DNA from: Agelaius tricolor
Lineage: Eukaryota > Chordata > Aves > Passeriformes > Icteridae
Direction of reading: 5' to 3'
Assembly (NCBI GenBank): GCA_023055355.1
Contig: JALJCS010000004.1
Location: 14,724,001 to 14,788,000, forward strand
Length of the DNA: 64,000 bases
Made by a program: the position numbers and the translations under genes. Positions 59,641-64,000 of the stretch are shown here, one piece after another. Under the pieces are notes generated by a model. That model searched no databases. It saw only the letters and a list, made by a program, of their open reading frames with translations, and was not told where the DNA came from. Numbering within the stretch: position 1 is the first letter of the stretch; each line of letters opens with the position of its first letter.

Positions 59641-60757
59641 CTATTTGCTTGATCAGCAATGGTGAGCAGATAACAAGACGCAGATCCTGACAAAGCTTCT
59701 TGCATCTTAAGGGTTTTATGAAGAGCTGACAAGGCTTCTGCATCATTAAACAGATTTATGCTTAGAACAACTTTGAAACTTCAAAATGCTGTGTAACTCA
59801 TGTAAGTGTGTGCTGACAGCATAGATCAGACAAACTCCAGACAACGACATCCATCAAGCTACTATTTTACTTCCATTTCTAAGTATCAGGCCTGCTACAC
59901 AGAGGAATATCTGTATTCTACTGGCAGCTCTTTTTAATGCATGCCAGCCATCACCAAAGATTGTCCAGTCACCCTCAGAACAAGCTGTGTCAGCACTGGT
60001 AGATTGCAGGACTTCCATTCCTTCTGCCCTTTAGTAGGATCTATAGACAACTCATGTAGGGGAAAAACAGAAAGAGCAGAAGTTGAGCAGGTGCTGTCTC
60101 GTGTCTCTCTGTAAGCCTGCACTTGGTGACAGTAGCTTAGGATGCTGCAGCAGCAGTAGTGGGAATTCTCACCATGCTGTATCCTGACTCAGAAAAAACT
60201 GCCTAGTCCTTATGGACAGCTGCTTTCAGTGAAAGAGGAAAATATGCTGATTCTTAGAGATGTTCAATATTTGGAAGAAATGAACTATCACCCTATTCAT
60301 CATCCTTCAGGCTGAAATTTTTCCATTCTCCCATCAGCAGCCCTAGAGAGCACTTAAGTTCCTAAGATCTCAATTATTTGTCTCTTTCATTAACCACTGT
60401 GTACTCATCACTACCTTCATCACACTTGCAAAAAGTAGGACCATCAGACCATCTTCACACCTACCAAAAAAAAAAATTTAATTTCAACTACATGTAGTTA
60501 ACATCAGGCAGTGTTGGGATGCAAAATATCTGAGGCACAAAACTACAGGGTTTTTTTTCAGGTGCTTTTATGACAGTGAAGCAGCCACATCAGTTATCAA
60601 TTACAGCAAAACTTCAAAGCAGCACAAAAATAGAGGCTTCCTGAGGTTATAGGAGACAGTGTCCAGTGTCCCTGTGCAGCAAACATGTGCCATGCTTTCA
60701 CTATTTTAGGTGGGAACACAAAATGTATTATGTATGTATTATGTAAAAGCATATTTT

Positions 60758-60792
60758 TGTGTGTATGTGTGTGTGAGCCCATGTATGTGTGC
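60758..60792. repeat. TG-rich imperfect microsatellite
   Basis: Alternating TG with TATG interruptions (GTGTGTATGTGTGTGTG and ATGTATGTGTG). Simple sequence. Confidence 0.7.
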
Positions 60793-61833
60793 ACCCAAGT
60801 GTGCATAATAGCCAAGAGAAAAAAGGAGAAGCATCCAGTTTTCCCTAGAGAAATCTGAGTATTCACACAATATCAAGCCCTCCAAGACCTACTGCTACAG
60901 TGAAGAATCAAGAAACACATGAATTCTGCCTTTTGAACTCTTCTCCTGCAATGGAATGACAGTAGCCAAGATGGCCATACTCCAGAAAGAATATCTGGGG
61001 GAAGGCTGAAGACCAGCCTTGCACAGAGGGTCTTAGAATTGCTTTTATCTTTTTCAGCATATTTGCTAATAGGAGATTCTCAGCCAACTGTTCTGCAGAA
61101 ACACAGAACTGATAAAAGCGAGTAACTTGTGAACTTGGGTAGCCATGTCAAGATAAGGTTTTTAAATAATAAGATAATGATTTTAAAATAATCATTCTGA
61201 GATCTATTTTAACTGAAGCACTGGGGCCAAAATGTTTCCTTTGAAAAGGTATCCCACAATCTTATTCCTCTACCAGTAAGGGATTCTTCTAACTTCCAGC
61301 CTAAATACATACTTGACACAAAAACCACTAATAAAATCTGGCTCATACCATTCTGCATTTGAAATAGCACTGTTCTCCTCTCTTCCTGCTCCACAGTGCT
61401 TATGAGCAATTCAGTGTTGTCTCTAAGTTCATCCTTAGGGGGCAAAAAAAAAAACAAGATATTTAGACCTTCTCTTCTATCAGGAAACATTCCTCCTTTC
61501 TAACAATGCTCTACCAGCTTTCCTCACATTGATCCATTATTGGTCCGATGGCTTTTTGGATGTGTACTGTTTCAACCCCAGTGACTGGTGGCTAAGACCC
61601 CTTTCTGCCCTAATGACTGGCACTGACACCTCACTCACTTTGGTACTTGTCACTACAGGTCTGGGGCACCAAAACCCTTGGTCCAAATCCAGTTGCTGGC
61701 ACCAAATTCATCACATCAGTTCACCCAATAGCTGGCTCTTAGTCCTTGAAGCAGTCATGCACATGAGATAGACCGTGACTATGCAGTTAGATAAGAAAGA
61801 ATGTAAAAAGAAGATAGAACAGATTGTAGTAAT

Positions 61834-61900
61834 TAGGTGCCAGAACAGTCAACATGACCAGTCACCAACGTGGTGACCAGTCTCATCTTACAGGCACCTA
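61834..61900. repeat. Nested inverted and direct repeat
   Basis: TAGGTGCC (61834-61841) pairs with GGCACCTA (61893-61900). In the middle GTCACCA-ACG-TGGTGAC (61861-61877) forms a second inverted repeat. The 9-mer TGACCAGTC occurs twice around it. Together they could fold as a two-tier stem-loop. Confidence 0.6.
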
Positions 61901-62559
61901 GTTCCTCCTACACCCCTTTCTGTCTGACCCTCTCCTTTCCACGAATCTTCAGCAACTGCCAAGTCTCACCAGCCTCTCCAGCATCTTGCATCCTCTGAGT
62001 CTGCATCCTTACCAGTTGCCCCACTGTGCCTCTGAATTTATTGCTATCCCATCAATCACTGAGATTTGCCAGGTTTGTTTCTCATCTTTATCACAGTTAC
62101 ATTTCTCTGTCATTTTTGTGTTTCTGCCTATCTTGTTCAAAGGTTTCCTTTTCCCCTTAGTATCCCATATGACAGGGTGATTGACCAGCCAATCACAGGT
62201 TCTAACTCCAGACTTCTTACCCTTCCAAGATTTTGTGTCTTCTTCTTTCTTAGTCTCTAACACAGACAGGATAATTCAAAAGCAGGCACAATTTGAGGTA
62301 TTATGGAAGGAGTTCCCAAAGTCAGACAGCAGGATTAGAAGGGAAGCAACAACGGAAAAAGCATCAGGAGTACAATTTGTTGCTGCTGCAGCCTGAAAAG
62401 ACTTACATTTGGAATTGCTGAAATGAAAACTGTCAAAATAGTTCAACATTTTTTCACAAAAACTTTGTCATAGTTTTGGGGTTTTTTGTCATTCTGGTCC
62501 AGAGCAGAAATCTAAAAGCTTTTACTGACAACTGTAGCTTGAGTTTTTTTAAGCAGCTG

Positions 62560-62690
62560 AATTTACTTTACTGTATTGCTTATAACTTTATTGTTACTAT
62601 ATTTATTACTTATTTATTACTCTATTCCTGTAACCTATTTTACTTTATTATTTATTACTTTATTATTGTATTTAGCCTCCTTATTTTACA
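62560..62690. repeat. AT-rich low-complexity patch
   Basis: About 130 bp dominated by TTTATTA and TTATTACT-like words. It is probably a decayed simple repeat. Confidence 0.7.
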
Positions 62691-63422
62691 CTATGACTAG
62701 GAATGGTCTAGGAAGGACATTTAAAAGGGAAAGACAAATACAAAGAATAATATGAAAAAGAATATCCCTAGAGAAAAAAAATCTAACCAAGAGTTTGTCT
62801 GAATCAGCTTCTTATGAGCAGTTCACTAAGTGTTTTTGTTATAATCTGTATTCTTGCTTTTGAATGATTATTTTGAATGTAGAATTGACTTTGAAATGTT
62901 CCATGGAATTTTTTCAAAACATGAATTCCCGGCAACATGCTCTAAGAAAAACACCCAGCAGGCTGAGCTTCATTAGAGTTATTCCAAAGGCCCATGCCAA
63001 AGTATTTGCAGAAACTTAATGGTTTCTTGGATCTCAGTTTGAAATAAGTAGAGCAGTAACAGGTATAAAACAAATTATGAATGCACAGCACAGAGCCACA
63101 TTTGTAAACTTCTCCAACAGGCATAGATCTGCAAAAACAACAACAAGGATTTTTTTTGAGGCTGTTTTGTTGGGTGGTGGTTCAGTTTATTTGTTTGGTT
63201 TGGGTTGGGCTGGTTTTGGGGTTTTTGTTGTTTTTTGTCCCAGGCATTACATGCATTGGGATTACACGCATTGGCTTTGCCAGAGGCAAGGTTAAACTGG
63301 TAATATTCATCTTTGGCAAGTGCTGGTGGCCTAATGGCACTGTTGTTTGTCACAACAATTAGTTTGACTTAGCCTGAGCTTTGACATGGCAGCACAGATG
63401 GTTATGAACGCATTATCAGTAG

Positions 63423-63474
63423 ACAGCAGATGGCACAGCTCAAATATGTGCAGCCTTCTGTCTCCCTCTGGTGG
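63423..63474. promoter_or_regulatory. Pair of CTCF-like motifs in convergent orientation
   Basis: ACAGCAGATGGCA (63423-63435) matches the 13-base CTCF core (CCASYAGRKGGCA) at 12 of 13 positions on the plus strand. CTCCCTCTGGTGG (63462-63474) matches the reverse-complement core at 11 of 13. The two face each other, 39 bp apart. CTCF anchors chromatin loops and insulators. This is a motif match only; no occupancy data. Confidence 0.35.
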
Positions 63475-64000
63475 CTCGATCTCAAACCCTTAGGTGGTCC
63501 CTAATCTGGTAGAGAAAGCCACTCTGCTCAGCCAAGACCATTGCATAGTTTCACTAAGGGTCCACTGAGGGTTTCACTCTGGTAGCATCTTAATGCCAGA
63601 TGCCTTGTAAGGTGTTGAAACTTGAGAGTTTTGACTGCCTGGAGCTCTGTGTCTCGAGTGAGGTCCCTTGCAGAGCATTCAGGCAGTCTCACCCATCTGT
63701 GTTTCCATATCCCCTCTAAAAATCATCCACGGGACACAAATCCTAGAAGTGTCAGGTCAAAAATTATCCATTTTTGGAGCTTCAATCCAAGGATTTTTGC
63801 TTGCCTTGACAAAGATACCTTATCTGCTTGGTCCATGATGCACAGGCGGTTACTCTAACAGATTACAGAAGAAAATGCAACATTGAGAGCCATTTCTCCT
63901 TAGTATGTTCTGTTTTCCTTTCCCATAGCAAAATTAAATAAAAATTCCTTTTCAGATGTAATATTTTACACTACTGAAAGAGACAGCATGCTAATATTTT
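63475..64000. other. Window end, no gene recognised
   Basis: Frames up to 78 codons (63622-63858, +) without known domains. The sequence is otherwise ordinary. Confidence 0.45.

Larger units (their letters stand above)
59641..63400. other. AT-rich stretch, no gene recognised
   Basis: Frames are at most 93 codons. It contains a TG-rich simple sequence at 60758-60792, a nested direct/inverted repeat at 61834-61900, an A/T-rich low-complexity patch at 62560-62690 and a G/T-rich patch at 63150-63238. No CR1 or LTR block is seen. Confidence 0.5.

Noticed and set aside
1..64000. tRNA, rRNA or snRNA genes
   Set aside because: Reading both strands by eye I found no convincing A-box/B-box pair or conserved small-RNA core. 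A covariance search could not be run.

Overview
The window is vertebrate, and almost certainly bird, nuclear DNA. It is AT-rich and gene-poor. Its recognisable repeats are nearly all chicken-repeat-1 (CR1) LINEs plus solo retroviral LTRs. CR1 copies are identified by the conserved 3' end with an 8-bp ATTCTRTG tail, the endonuclease/reverse-transcriptase ORF2 remnants, and 5' truncation. The LTR at about 24.2-24.6 kb looks like a family I associate with songbirds, so a passerine is my best guess. That last step is from memory of repeat families, not from a search.

Layout. 1-10.2 kb: AT-rich DNA with short CR1 ends, a 1.36-kb CR1 ORF2 fragment (about 7.48-8.84 kb), and two inverted copies of an unidentified repeat (about 3.6 and 5.5 kb). 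10.28-13.58 kb: the longest CR1, with ORF1 (zinc-knuckle-like region plus GDSL esterase) and ORF2 (endonuclease plus reverse transcriptase), all broken. 13.6-22.1 kb: no recognisable repeat, one weak candidate exon, one strong hairpin. 22.1-35.2 kb: a CR1-dense block in which two solo LTRs are nested in CR1 copies and one CR1 is a mosaic. 38.63-39.63 kb: a solo LTR of about 1 kb with a perfect 5-bp target-site duplication. 43.1-45.0 kb: an old minus-strand CR1. 45-55.7 kb: no gene or dispersed repeat that I can support. 55.7-56.7 kb: a CpG island. 57.3-59.6 kb: two minus-strand CR1 copies. 59.6-64 kb: AT-rich DNA ending with a pair of CTCF-like motifs.

The only host-gene signal is the CpG island. 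Read on the minus strand it has a GC-box cluster, then an ATG at 56303 with an open frame, then a strong splice donor after 56192. This is what a TATA-less promoter and first coding exon would look like. If so, most of the window (1-56.2 kb) could be the first intron(s) of a large minus-strand gene, which fits the lack of other exons. I do not recognise the encoded N-terminus, and I found no second exon.

The most unusual structure is a set of perfect or nearly perfect short hairpins (arms 13-29 bp, loops 4-10 nt) at 9.1, 17.9, 24.75, 53.9 and 58.8 kb. They are far too many and too exact for chance. One lies inside a CR1 copy, where ancestral sequence is available. My inference is short-range template-switch mutation rather than a functional RNA. 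I found no convincing new gene system, RNA gene, CRISPR array or operon-like structure.
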